Assembly (NCBI GenBank): GCA_049649525.1
Contig: JBARZE010000026.1
Span: 10,712 to 74,711, forward strand
Direction of reading: 5' to 3'
DNA length: 64,000 nucleotides
DNA from: JAAURB01 sp049649525
GTDB lineage: Bacteria > Cyanobacteriota > Cyanobacteriia > Cyanobacteriales > Microcoleaceae
The notes beneath the pieces are model-generated. The model did not search any database, had not been told where the DNA came from, and saw nothing but the letters and a program-made list of their open reading frames with translations. Made by a program: the position numbers and the translations under genes. Below are positions 37,254 through 47,400 of the stretch, piece after piece (positions within the stretch are counted from its first letter, which is position 1; every line of letters starts with the position of its first letter).

Positions 37254-39989
37254 ATGACTTCATCAACCCCCAACTTACCCAGTCAATATAATCCCTTCAC
37301 CACAGAAACCAAATGGCAACAATACTGGGAAGAACATCAAGTCTTCGTGGCTGACCCGCAACAAGCTGGTGACCCTTACTGTATCATGATTCCGCCGCCG
37401 AACGTCACGGGCCGCCTCCACATGGGCCATGCGTTCAATAATTCCTTAATTGATGCTTTAATTCGCTACCATCGCATGAAAGGCGACAATACCCTCTATT
37501 TACCGGGGACAGATCACGCCAGTATTGCAGTACAAACTATTTTAGAACGACAACTCAAAGAAGACGGTAAAACTCGTTACGATTTAGGTCGAGAAAAGTT
37601 CCTTGAAAAAGCTTGGCAATGGCGAGAAGAATCTGGGGGAACTATTGTTAATCAACTGCGACGTTTAGGGATATCTGCTGACTGGAGTCGGGAACGTTTT
37701 ACCCTCGATGTTGGATTATCAAATGCCGTCATTGCCGCGTTTATTCAGTTATATGAAGACGGACTGATTTATCGCGGTCAATACATGGTGAATTGGTGTC
37801 CTGCGAGTGAGTCAGCAGTATCGGATTTAGAAGTTGATAATAAAGATATTAACGGTAATTTGTGGCATTTTCGTTATCCTTTAACTGATGGTAGTGGCTA
37901 TGTCGAAGTCGCCACCACTCGCCCCGAAACCATGTTAGGAGATACCGCCGTTGCAGTTAACCCTAAAGATGAACGTTATCAAGATTTAATTGGCAAAACA
38001 TTAACCCTGCCAATCATGAATCGAGAAATACCCATTATTGCCGATGAACACGTCGATCCTGAATTTGGGACGGGATGTGTTAAAGTCACTCCTGCCCACG
38101 ATCTAAATGATTTTCAAATGGGTCAACGCCATCAACTGCCCATGATTAATATTATGAATAAAGATGGGTCATTGAATGAAAATGCAGGAGAGTTTGAAGG
38201 ACAAGATCGGTTTGTTGCCCGGAAAAATGTCGTCAAACAATTAGAATCAGATGGGGTACTGGTTAAGGTAGAAGACTATCAACATAGTGTACCTTATAGT
38301 GAACGAGGAAAAGTTCCGGTTGAACCGTTATTATCCACCCAATGGTTTGTAAAAATACGCCCATTAGCCGATAAAGCATTAGACTGTTTTGACAATCAAA
38401 ATTCGCCGCAATTTGTCCCAGATCGTTGGGGAAAAGTGTATCGAGATTGGTTAGTTCGTTTAGAAGATTGGTGTATTTCTCGGCAGTTATGGTGGGGTCA
38501 TCAAATTCCGGCTTGGTATGCTATTAGTGAAACCGAGGGAGAGATTACTGATGATACACCTTTTATTGTTGCTAAAACAGCAGAAGAAGCAACAGAAAAA
38601 GCGATTGAAAAATACGGTAAAGACGTTCAATTACAACAAGATCCAGATGTATTAGACACTTGGTTTTCTTCCGGTTTATGGCCGTTTTCAACCTTAGGAT
38701 GGCCGGAAAAAACCGCAGATTTAGAGAAATATTATCCGACTAATACCCTTTCAACTGGATTTGATATTATCTTTTTCTGGGTTGCCCGGATGACGATGAT
38801 GGCGGGATATTTAACCGATAAAATGCCCTTTGAAACCGTTTATATTCATGGATTAATTCGGGATGAACAAGGCAAGAAAATGTCAAAATCCGCCGGAAAT
38901 GGAATCGATCCTTTGATATTAATTGAAAAGTACGGAACCGATGCCTTACGCTACACTTTAATGCGAGAAGTAATAGGGGCAGGGCAAGATATTCGCTTAG
39001 AATATGACCGTAAAAAAGATGAATCCCCCTCTGTAGAAGCCTCCCGGAATTTTACTAATAAAATCTGGAATGCTGCCCGGTTTGTGATGATGAATTTGGA
39101 AGGAAAAACACCACAGCAATTAGGAAAGCCTGAGTTAGATAAATTGGAACTATCTGATAAATGGATATTGTCTCGTTTCCATAAAACAGTACAGCAAACC
39201 TGTAATTACATGGAAAATTACGGCGTTGGAGAAGCTGCCCGCGAACAATATGAGTTTATTTGGGGTGACTTTTGTGACTGGTATTTAGAATTGGTAAAAC
39301 CGCGTTTCTGGGGAGATGATACGGCTTCAAAAACTATCGCCCAACAAGTATTGGCAGAAGTGTTAGAAGGGATATTAAAACTATTACATCCGTTTATGCC
39401 TCATATCACCGAAGAAATCTGGCATACGTTAACTCAAACCGGGGAAGAAGATTGTTTAGCGGTTCAAACTTATCCTCAGTTAAACGAAGCTTTAATAGAC
39501 TCAGAATTAGAAACAGAATTTGAGTTAATTATTGCCACTATTCGGACATTACGAAATCTGCGGGCAGATGCGGATATTAAACCGAAGGTAAAAGTACAGG
39601 CAATTCTGCAAACAGAAAGCGAAACAGAGCAGAATGTATTGACAAAAGGGCAACAATATGTTAAAGACTTATGTAAAGTGGAACAGCTCACCATTACTGA
39701 TAGTTTACCGGAGAATACGGGTCAAACCATTGTTGGTGTTTTCGGTACCGTTCAGGCTTTAATTCAGTTAGCCGGAGTCGTCGATATTGACGCTTTAGTT
39801 ACCCGGACAGAGAAGAAAATCGCTAAAATTGAGAAAGAAATTCAATCGGTTTCTAAGCGTTTAAATAATAAAAACTTTGTGGAAAAAGCCGATCCAGAAG
39901 TGGTTAAAGCTGCGCGAGATAATTTAGCCGAAGCCGAAAAACAAGCCAGTATTTTACGCGATCGCGCCCAACAATTAAAATCCACGTAG
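37254..39989 (+). CDS. valS: valyl-tRNA synthetase
   Basis: The product is 911 residues. The class I HIGH motif is in NVTGRLHMGHAFN, the KMSKS motif in KKMSKSAGNGIDP, and the CP1 editing domain has YVEVATTRPETMLGDTAVAV and GTGCVKVTPAHD. The anticodon domain follows and the C-terminal 60-70 residues form the ValRS coiled-coil arm (KIAKIEKEIQSVSKRLNNKN). It charges tRNA-Val. A HIP1 site lies in the leader, directly before the ATG. Confidence 0.96.
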   Translation: MTSSTPNLPSQYNPFTTETKWQQYWEEHQVFVADPQQAGDPYCIMIPPPNVTGRLHMGHAFNNSLIDALIRYHRMKGDNTLYLPGTDHASIAVQTILERQLKEDGKTRYDLGREKFLEKAWQWREESGGTIVNQLRRLGISADWSRERFTLDVGLSNAVIAAFIQLYEDGLIYRGQYMVNWCPASESAVSDLEVDNKDINGNLWHFRYPLTDGSGYVEVATTRPETMLGDTAVAVNPKDERYQDLIGKTLTLPIMNREIPIIADEHVDPEFGTGCVKVTPAHDLNDFQMGQRHQLPMINIMNKDGSLNENAGEFEGQDRFVARKNVVKQLESDGVLVKVEDYQHSVPYSERGKVPVEPLLSTQWFVKIRPLADKALDCFDNQNSPQFVPDRWGKVYRDWLVRLEDWCISRQLWWGHQIPAWYAISETEGEITDDTPFIVAKTAEEATEKAIEKYGKDVQLQQDPDVLDTWFSSGLWPFSTLGWPEKTADLEKYYPTNTLSTGFDIIFFWVARMTMMAGYLTDKMPFETVYIHGLIRDEQGKKMSKSAGNGIDPLILIEKYGTDALRYTLMREVIGAGQDIRLEYDRKKDESPSVEASRNFTNKIWNAARFVMMNLEGKTPQQLGKPELDKLELSDKWILSRFHKTVQQTCNYMENYGVGEAAREQYEFIWGDFCDWYLELVKPRFWGDDTASKTIAQQVLAEVLEGILKLLHPFMPHITEEIWHTLTQTGEEDCLAVQTYPQLNEALIDSELETEFELIIATIRTLRNLRADADIKPKVKVQAILQTESETEQNVLTKGQQYVKDLCKVEQLTITDSLPENTGQTIVGVFGTVQALIQLAGVVDIDALVTRTEKKIAKIEKEIQSVSKRLNNKNFVEKADPEVVKAARDNLAEAEKQASILRDRAQQLKST

Positions 39990-40009
39990 GGGCGCAATGC
40001 TTGCGTCCA
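39985..40009. repeat. dispersed hairpin repeat, copy 4
   Basis: CGTAGGGGCGCAATGCTTGCGTCC overlaps the valS stop codon and matches the family seen at 16700 and 19500; the stem is GGCGCA/TGCGTC. The ATGCTTGC part is repeated a few bases further on. Confidence 0.65.
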
Positions 40010-40026
40010 ATGCTTGCTATAATTTA

Positions 40027-40896
40027 TTATAAAAATGGGTTAGATATCCTAGAATTAGAAACAGTCACATCTTGCACTAAGCGATCTAATTCCTGCTGCA
40101 TTTGACTCACCACTTTGTGATAACAAATATCAACATAAGTGCGATCGCGGGATGCTTTATAACCATAACGATCAAATCGAATAGGCGCACAAACCCGAGT
40201 ATGAATTTGTACAGGTAAGGGAATATTGGGTAAAGGGCCAATACTGATAATCCAAGGTAAACCTAAATATATTGGGAAAACTTCTGGATCAATTCCGAAT
40301 AGCCAAGGCATCCCCCATTCATGTAATTGTTTAGCCTGTTTGTAGAAATCTCCCAGGACAATTAAAGTATCATGACCCCCAGAAGAAATCATCGGAATGA
40401 TAGGAATATGTTGTTGTAATGCTAACTTAATAAAGCCTTTTCTTCCCGCAAATTGTATTTTATTTCTTTGAGAATAAGGACGAAAAACATCCTGTGCCCC
40501 ACCCGGATAAACTAAAACACTCGCCCCTGCTTCTAAAGCTTTAATTGCCATTTTAGGATGGGCAATAATTGCCCCAGTTTTAACCCCCGCCTCAGCAATG
40601 GGAGGACTAATTTTCCAGGCGCTGGGATGCATTAAACCATAGATTTGACGTTGAGTACCAAAGTGGCGAAACCAATCATAAATCATCATGATCATATCAG
40701 GAGAAACCATTCCACCATTATGGGAACCCACCAATAAAATTTGTCCATCCGGGATCTGATGCCAGCCATCAGTTTGGACTCGAAAATAGTAGCGGTAAAA
40801 CCACTCCCACAGCGGCATACAAAATTCAATAAATTGAGGATCTCGTTGTTCTAATGACCAACCATTCAAAGGGTTAGACTGTTGTTGATGACTCAT
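40027..40896 (-). CDS. lysophospholipid/diacylglycerol acyltransferase family protein
   Basis: The product is 289 residues. A PlsC/DAGAT-type site is seen: VGSHNGGMVSPD holds the catalytic His, and VYPGGAQDVFRPY is the substrate-binding loop. IPIIPMISSGGHDTLIVLGD is the third block. It is probably a membrane-associated enzyme that acylates a lysolipid or neutral lipid. It converges with valS. The acceptor is not evident from sequence. Confidence 0.8.
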   Translation of the reverse strand: MSHQQQSNPLNGWSLEQRDPQFIEFCMPLWEWFYRYYFRVQTDGWHQIPDGQILLVGSHNGGMVSPDMIMMIYDWFRHFGTQRQIYGLMHPSAWKISPPIAEAGVKTGAIIAHPKMAIKALEAGASVLVYPGGAQDVFRPYSQRNKIQFAGRKGFIKLALQQHIPIIPMISSGGHDTLIVLGDFYKQAKQLHEWGMPWLFGIDPEVFPIYLGLPWIISIGPLPNIPLPVQIHTRVCAPIRFDRYGYKASRDRTYVDICYHKVVSQMQQELDRLVQDVTVSNSRISNPFL

Positions 40897-41056
40897 GTAC
40901 TTTTAATGATATATTTTCCTATTTTATCCTAAGTTTCTACCATATATTATCAGAATATAGCAAAGCAACTTAGCTTTAAAAGTATATGATGGCTGTCTCT
41001 TTTAGCTTACTTTAGAATAGCGTTAATTCAGATTAATATGCAGACTGTTAAATATG

Positions 41057-41514
41057 TTAAGGTGTGGGTGGGTTAAGATTACCCTCAAATTTTTCTTTCA
41101 ATTCTTCTAGTAAATATAAAGCAGCATCTTTATCATTATCTTCGATAGCAGCTTGAACATCACTAATCTGTTCTAATAAATTTTCGTTTGTTTCGGGTAT
41201 AATCGCTTCAAACTGTAACCAATTATAAAGATGATAAATTAAGTGAAATGTAATTCCATGACTTAAAAGAGGTTTTGGATTCTGTAAAAAAAACTCTACT
41301 TCTACTAACCAATCTAATGCAGCGATAATACCATCAACATAAATATGAAATACAGCCGTACTAATCATTTTTTCCGGAGCATGAGGGTATGCAACTTGAA
41401 AGGCTTGCAACGCTTGATTACGAATATTATCTCGCTCTATTAAAGCTTTAACAATTTCTAACTTTTGCTGGCGTGAGTGTGGGATGAATTCGTGATATTT
41501 TCGTTTTCTGACAT
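41057..41514 (-). pseudogene. small helical protein, N-terminus frameshifted
   Basis: The long frame (ending at 41057) has no ATG or GTG start; its first start codon is a TTG at 41410, yet coding-like sequence (KLEIVKALIERDNIRNQAL) extends well upstream. An ATG at 41514 opens a different frame (MSENENITNSSHTHASKS) that stops at once. Adding one A to the run at 41463-41466 joins the two into a protein of about 152 residues. The body contains AVFHIYVDGIIAALDWLVEV and a terminal helix LEELKEKFEG. Function is unknown. A sequencing error is an equally good explanation. Confidence 0.6.
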
Positions 41515-41591
41515 AATGCGACTTCCAATAAGATGAGAGTACAATACAACAGATCGTACCCTCATTTTCTTAGTATTAAATGGATGAAAGA

Positions 41592-43559
41592 TTATGCACC
41601 GCCACGCAATTTTTCCAATACACTCAAATCTTGCATTGTTGAAATATCGCCGGTAATTTCTTCACCCGCTGCCAGGTTTCGTAAAAAGCGCCGTATAATT
41701 TTACCAGACCGAGTTTTGGGCAGGTCATCGGTAAAGCGAATTTCACCCGGACGGGCGATAGGCCCAATTTCTTGCACCACGTGTTGTTTCAGGGCTTTAT
41801 TTAATTCCTCACTGGCTGTGTCGTCCCCTTCTAACGTCACAAAAGCAACAATTTCTTCCCCTTTAATGTCATCAGGTCTGCCCACCACAGCCGCTTCTGC
41901 AACAGCCGGATGAGACACTAACGCCGACTCAATTTCCATTGTCCCGAGGCGGTGTCCGGCCACATTAATCACATCATCGACGCGACCCATTACCCAGAAA
42001 TAGCCATCTTGGTCTCTGTGGGCACCATCTCCGGCAAAATAAACATAATTGCCATCTTTGGGCGGAATAAACTCCCAATAAGTGCGACGATACCGTTCTG
42101 GGTTACCATAAACTGTTCGCATCATACTCGGCCAGGGATGCTTAATGACTAAATAGCCGCCGTCATTGCCTTCAACGGGGTTACCTTCAGCGTCCACAAT
42201 ATCAGCAATAATGCCAGGAAAAGGTAACGTCGCCGAACCAGGTTTTGTGGGGGTTGCACCGGGTAAGGGGGTTAACATAAAGCCACCTGTTTCCGTTTGC
42301 CACCAGGTATCGACAATCGGGCAACGTTCGCCACCAATGACGCGATGATACCACATCCAAGCTTCCGGGTTAATTGGTTCTCCCACCGTTCCCAATAGCC
42401 GCAGAGAGGATAAATTACGGGCGTTGGGATGTTTGTCGCCCATTTTCATCAATGCCCGAATAGCGGTGGGGGCGGTATAAAATATTGTTACCCCTTGTTT
42501 TTCCACTACATCCCATAAACAGCCAGGGTTAGACGGACGCGGGGCACTTTCATACATCACCGTCGTTGCCCCATTCGATAACGGCCCGTAGACAATATAA
42601 CTATGGCCTGTAATCCAGCCTACATCAGCAGTACACCAAAATACATCCGTATCTTGCAAGTCAAATGTCCATTTATTGGTAACGTGAGTATAAAGGTTAT
42701 AACCGCCTGTGGTATGAACCACCCCTTTCGGCTTACCTGTTGTACCACTTGTATAAAGGATAAATAACATATCCTCACTATCCATCGGTTCGGCGGGACA
42801 GTCGGCGGAGGCATCGGCTTTCAATTCATGCCACCAATGATCTCGCCCGGTTTCCATGTTAATATCTTGACCCGTGCGTTTAACAGTTAAGACATTCTCC
42901 ACAGAAGACGCGCCTAATTCTATCGCTTTATCCACTTGATCTTTCAGGGGAACAATAGCATCTTTGCGCCAACCACCATCAGCCGTAATAACCAGTTTTG
43001 CTTCAGCATCAACTAAGCGATCTTTTAACGCTTCGGCACTAAACCCACCAAATACAACGGTATGGGGCGCACCAATTCGGGCACAAGCGAGCATTGCGAT
43101 CGCCGCTTCTGGTATCATCGGCATATAAATTCCAATGCGATCGCCTTTTTGCGCCCCTAACTGCTTCAGGACATTCGCCATTTGACAAACTTCTCGATGC
43201 AGTTGAGCATAAGTTAAAGTGCGAGAGTCTCCCGGTTCCCCTTCCCAAATTAAAGCGGCTTTGTTGCGTCGCCAGGTGGTGAGATGACGGTCTAAACAGT
43301 TGTAGGAAATATTAATTTTACCACCGACAAACCACTTTGCAGTAGGCGGTTGCCAGTCGAGAATAGTATCCCATTTCTCAAACCAATGCAATTCTTTCTC
43401 TGCTAATTCTGCCCAAAACGCTTCCGGGTCAGCTTTGGCTTTGTCGTAAAGTTGTTGATATTGCTCTAAACTTTGAATATGGGCATTTTGCGAGAACTCA
43501 GTCGGCGGATTAAACAGGCGTTTCTCTTGTAAAATCGATTCAATGGTGGGTTGTGACAT
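41592..43559 (-). CDS. acs: acetyl-CoA synthetase
   Basis: From the ATG at 43559 the product is 655 residues; the frame stays open to 43592 but homologues begin with a short MSQPTIESIL-like start. The AMP-binding motif is LYTSGTTGKPKGVVHTTGG, with VDTWWQTETGGFMLTPLPG and the hinge/C-terminal FAGDGAHRDQDGYFWVMGR. The acetylation lysine motif is PKTRSGKIIRR. It activates acetate to acetyl-CoA in the cytoplasm through acetyl-AMP. It stands as a single gene. Confidence 0.95.
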   Translation of the reverse strand: MSQPTIESILQEKRLFNPPTEFSQNAHIQSLEQYQQLYDKAKADPEAFWAELAEKELHWFEKWDTILDWQPPTAKWFVGGKINISYNCLDRHLTTWRRNKAALIWEGEPGDSRTLTYAQLHREVCQMANVLKQLGAQKGDRIGIYMPMIPEAAIAMLACARIGAPHTVVFGGFSAEALKDRLVDAEAKLVITADGGWRKDAIVPLKDQVDKAIELGASSVENVLTVKRTGQDINMETGRDHWWHELKADASADCPAEPMDSEDMLFILYTSGTTGKPKGVVHTTGGYNLYTHVTNKWTFDLQDTDVFWCTADVGWITGHSYIVYGPLSNGATTVMYESAPRPSNPGCLWDVVEKQGVTIFYTAPTAIRALMKMGDKHPNARNLSSLRLLGTVGEPINPEAWMWYHRVIGGERCPIVDTWWQTETGGFMLTPLPGATPTKPGSATLPFPGIIADIVDAEGNPVEGNDGGYLVIKHPWPSMMRTVYGNPERYRRTYWEFIPPKDGNYVYFAGDGAHRDQDGYFWVMGRVDDVINVAGHRLGTMEIESALVSHPAVAEAAVVGRPDDIKGEEIVAFVTLEGDDTASEELNKALKQHVVQEIGPIARPGEIRFTDDLPKTRSGKIIRRFLRNLAAGEEITGDISTMQDLSVLEKLRGGA

Positions 43560-43755
43560 TGTTGCTAATTGTAACTTTAGACACGATTTCAATTATCTCT
43601 ACATTTTGTCTTGAAAGCGGGTTACAGAATCTTTAGTTTATTTAAAAAATGCGTAGCAGCAGTATTCCAGTCTAGAAAATAATCTTTAAGAATTTGGAAT
43701 TGAGTTCATATAATGGTGAAGTATAAAGTATCATCCTTAATCGCTACCTGAACTG

Positions 43756-45799
43756 ATGGAACCCATAACTGCTACTGCTATTATTACCCTTCTCTCTACC
43801 AAATTTATTGAAAAAGCCACTGACAAGCTGTCAGAAGGGGGAGTACAAAAACTCAATGATCTGCGTCAACTGATATGGCAGAAAGTACGAGGACAGGCAA
43901 AAGTAGAAAACGCCCTGAAACAAGTTGAACAAGGTTCAGAGTCAGAATTAGACGTTCAGCCTGTAGCTGCATTTCTCGAAACCGTAATGACGCGATCGCC
44001 TGAATTTGCCCAACAAGTTCAAACCCTTGCCCAGGAAATTAACCAAGAAATTAATATTGATATGCCCAACGCTAAAGGTGTTCAGAATGTCTTCGGTGGT
44101 GAAGCTTATCAGTCTATTAAAAATCAAGGGCCTACCTTTCATGGTAGTAATCATACCATCACTTTTAATTGACTAAACTCGTCCGAACCGGATCGGACAA
44201 AGTTAACTCCCCCTTATGAAAACTTAGGGATACGCGGTATTGCTGAACGCGATAAATTTGTTGGACGCGATTCTCTTGACAGAGAGGCTACGCCAACGCA
44301 CACTCGTAGATCTTCATCAATTATTGCAGCAAAATACCCAAGTTGCGATCACAGCAGCGGTTATTGGTATGGGCGGAGTAGGTAAAACAGAACTTGCTAT
44401 TCAATACGCCCGTCAACACCTGGAAAATACTTATACAGGCGGCGTATGTTTCCTGACTGGCAATAGTTTTATCTTGGAGTTAATTCAATTTGCCCGTCCT
44501 CGCTTCTTCCCGAAGATGGACTTTAGCGGCTTTTCGGAAAAAGAACAATTAGACTATTGCTGGACACATTGGGCGGAAGGGGAAGTCTTGTTAATTGTAG
44601 ATGATGTCACAAACTACAAACAACAGGTTAAACCTTATTTACCCAGTTCTCCTCGGTTTAAAATATTAGTGACCACGCGAGAACAGATCTCTAACGTTAC
44701 TCCTCTCAATTTAGAAGTTCTGCATTCCGATGATGCCTTAAAATTACTTGAGTTTATCATAGGGAAAAATCGCATCGACGCAGAAGCCGAAACTGCAAAA
44801 GAACTCTGTCAATGGTTAGGTTATTTACCGTTAGGCTTAGAATTAGTCGGGCAATATTTAGCAGAAGATGAAGATCTGTCCTTGGCAAAGATGCTGCAAC
44901 GCCTGCAACGTAAACGCCTACAACATTCTTCCCTAAAAGATGCAGATACAGCAGAAACCGCAAAATTAGGAGTTGCCGCAGCCTTTGAATTAAGCTGGGA
45001 ACGGTTGCAACAACAACCCGAAACGCAACAATTAGGATGTTTATTATCCCTATTTTCTCCCGATGCAATATTGTGGGAATTAGTAGAAGCAGTATATCTC
45101 TATTGGCAAGGAGAAGATATTGATCTCGAAGATATTGAAGATAGTAGACGCAAATTAGTTAAACTCAGCCTATTTCAACGAAGCAAAGAGAAAACCTATC
45201 GCCTGCATCAACTGCTACGGGAGTTTTTCCGCGACAAACTGGAAGAACGAGAAGATGCAGCGGCAATAAAACAAGCTTTTGTCACCACAATGGTTTATAT
45301 TGCCCGTCAAATTCCTCAAGATATTACCACGCAACAAGTTAAATGGGTTGAACCCTTTACTAAACATATTGAAGAAGTAGCTAATAGTTTCACTGAGTTG
45401 TTACCTAATAAAGATTTAATTGCAATATTTACTCCTTTAGGTTGGTTTTATCAAGATCAAACCTTGTATTCTGAAGCTGAACTATGGCTGAAGAAAGGGG
45501 TAGAGATCATAAAAAGCCGTTTCGGAGAAGAACACAATCACGTTGCCCTTAGCCTGAATAACTTAGCTCATATTTATCACTCTCAAGCACGTTACAGGGA
45601 AGCTGAACCTTTGTTTCAACAGGCTTTAGAAATGTATCAACGGCTATTTGGAGCATATCATCCCGATGTTGCCACCAGCCTGAATAATTTAGCTCATATT
45701 TATCACTCTCAAGCACGTTACAGTGAAGCTGAACCGTTGTTTGAAGATGCTTTAGAAATGTATCAACGGCTATTTCAAGCAGACCATCCTAAATCTTGA
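43756..45799 (+). pseudogene. broken NB-ARC/TPR STAND gene
   Basis: The first 138 codons (43756-44172) give an effector-associated N-terminal domain (AIITLLSTKFIEKATDKLSE) that ends in a TGA; the same frame continues with TPPYENLGIRGIAERDKFVG and then shifts. The second frame (44240-45799) has the NB-ARC domain with P-loop GMGGVGKTE, LLIVDDVTNY, ILVTTREQI and GYLPLGLELV, then two near-identical 42-residue TPR units (126-bp direct repeat at 45551 and 45677). It stops abruptly near 45799 where the Tn7-like relic begins. The shift is explained exactly by a 28-bp insertion at 44278-44305. Such proteins are signalling or immune ATPases when intact. Confidence 0.78.
44278..44305. repeat. 28-bp small repeat insertion inside the NB-ARC gene
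   Basis: Without these 28 bases the reading becomes KFVGRDSL-VDLHQLLQQN, the expected NB-ARC linker, and the frame is restored (28 is 1 mod 3, as observed). The core GAGAGGCTACGCCAACGC is found again, inverted, at 53011-53028. It is therefore a small dispersed insertion element. Confidence 0.8.
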
Positions 45800-46681
45800 G
45801 GACGTGCGAAGAAGTAGAAGTTTTTCTACTTCCTGGGAAATGGAATTTGAGGAGGAGAAATCTTTTTTGATGTCTGATAATCCGCTTTGTTCAGATATTT
45901 CAACTTGTTCTAGGGTGGCAAAAATCCGCACTTGGTCGGGTTCGGCTAATGGGGCTGTATTAAAATTAATAAATAATTTTTCTTGAGCAATCAAACTGTT
46001 AATTTTATCAGTAGTTATTTCTGATTGAGTTAATAGTAATTGGGTATAACTTATTCCGGGCTTGGCTTTAACTAATGATAATATGACTGCTTCTAGAGTA
46101 TTGTTTTCGTCTAAATTTTGTCTTTGAAAATAGGGTTCTAACCATTGATAATTTCTTAACCGAATGGTATTGGATTCGAGGTCTGTTCTGATATAATAAT
46201 TAAGTCCGTATTTTTGAGCGTATTCTTCTCCTGGTGGACAATGCCAATTTCCCGTTTCATTTTGGAGATAGCGGTGGGGAAGAGGGTTGTGCTTTTTTGA
46301 TTAATTCATTAATGGGTTTAAATTCTTCCCATCTGGCTTCTGTTAATCCTATTACGAAAAAATCAGGGGTATGTGCTGTTCGTACTCTTCGACCACTTTT
46401 GGAAATGTAATTTAATTCTATTGGTGGCGGTTGGTCGTAATATTCTAAAACTTCGTGATTATGCTCTAATTTGTCGATGATATGTGCTAATTCGCCCCGA
46501 TGGGATTCAAACTGAATAGTTTGACCCATTTTTTCACTACAATATTTCCCACAAACGTTGCCGTAATTCCCTTGTACTCTCCGCGATGGTGGCAGGCGCG
46601 AATTTGAGTGATTAGCTGACGGGTAGCTTGCGGTAGTTGTAGTTGGCTACACCATTGCTCAAATTCTTCTTCTGTGAGCAT
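45770..46681 (-). pseudogene. tnsA: Tn7-like TnsA endonuclease, frameshifted relic
   Basis: Three frames on the minus strand read on into each other: MLTEEEFEQWCSQLQLPQAT, then GNVCGKYCSEKMGQTIQFES to HTPDFFVIGLTEARWEEFKP, then NETGNWHCPPGEEYAQKYGL onward to SLIAQEKLFINFNTAPLAEP. This is the TnsA pattern: SxK-type endonuclease core (PDFF ... EFKP) with a C-terminal winged-helix part. Two single-base shifts, at about 46600 and 46285, break it, and the end merges into unrelated sequence near 45800. No tnsB, tnsC or tniQ remains. Confidence 0.72.
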
Positions 46682-46723
46682 TGATTTGTAGTTTTATTTT
46701 CTTTCTGAATTTTACTGTAAAAG

Positions 46724-46878
46724 TGTCCACTTTCTTCTTCCATTTTAGAATGATGGCCACTTTCTTGTTCCAAATTGGCTCTAACTTTATTTCTTCTTTA
46801 ACGATGGAATCAGTCTTTCGGCTTTTAACCTGGCCAATATCTTTTTCCAAACCTGGCCAATATTTTCTTCAAATCACA
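46724..46878 (-). mobile_element. probable Tn7-like transposon end with five TnsB-type sites
   Basis: Variants of TGGCCAnTwTCTTnTTCCA occur at 46724-46742, 46754-46772, 46776-46796 (weak), 46831-46848 and 46854-46872, all in the same orientation. They lie directly upstream of the tnsA relic, where Tn7-like elements carry the repeat-rich end bound by TnsB. On the minus strand the outermost sequence begins TGTGATTTGAAG at 46878, fitting a 5'-TGT terminus. The other end is not found in the window. Confidence 0.62.
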
Positions 46879-47115
46879 CGTTGCGGCACGCAGTAGCGTG
46901 ATTGAGTCGTAGTATCTGCTAACTGTTCGGTAACAATTGCTTCAACCCACACCTTGAGTTCACCGTTAAGTTCTGCTGGCTCATCAAAGAACTGTTTAAT
47001 GATTTCAACTTCGGGCAGCACTCTCGCTCAGTTTCTGCTGTTTCATGTATTGTCTGAGTTGCTTGTGATATTTCGGGGGTAGGTAGGTAACAGCTCTAAT
47101 ATTCTTGGTGGTCAT
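46869..47115 (-). pseudogene. ribbon-helix-helix-like DNA-binding protein, frameshifted
   Basis: The ATG at 47115 opens MTTKNIRAVTYLPPKYHKQL then QYMKQQKLSESAARS and a stop. One extra A near 47018 explains the stop: the next frame continues VEIIKQFFDEPAELNGELKV to a stop at 46869. The reconstructed protein is about 82 residues with a CopG-like start, as in plasmid and mobile-element regulators. Its end runs into the Tn7-like terminus. Confidence 0.6.
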
Positions 47116-47161
47116 GGGTGCTGATAATATGCTACTTACAACATACTATAGCTAATATTAG

Positions 47162-47181
47162 GTATGCTGTATATGGCATAC
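47162..47181. promoter_or_regulatory. inverted repeat upstream of the RHH gene
   Basis: GTATGC, an eight-base spacer and GCATAC form a 20-base inverted repeat about 47 bases before the start of the broken RHH gene. It could be its autoregulatory operator. Confidence 0.4.
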
Positions 47182-47400
47182 TTTTTTCCAAGCGTAGAAC
47201 AAGAATTCACCGAAAATCTCCGGCTCTAATAGCCTTAGCATCAACTTAAACTTAAAATTGTTACGCTCATAGCGGCACGCTACAGAATCATGCGCTTGCT
47301 ACGCCAACCACACCTGCGTAAGTTGCAAAAGTGCGAACCACCAACACGCAGGTTGAAATTGTAAGGATGTTCTACCATAAGCATTGATTGCTACTTTTAT

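Noticed and set aside
46724..46872. CRISPR-like repeats near the tnsA relic
   Set aside because: The repeats are degenerate, unevenly spaced and only about 19 bases long; they fit transposase binding sites better.
46659..46896. Small open frames on both strands over the transposon end
   Set aside because: Lys/Phe-rich translations of the repeated TnsB-type sites, without independent support.
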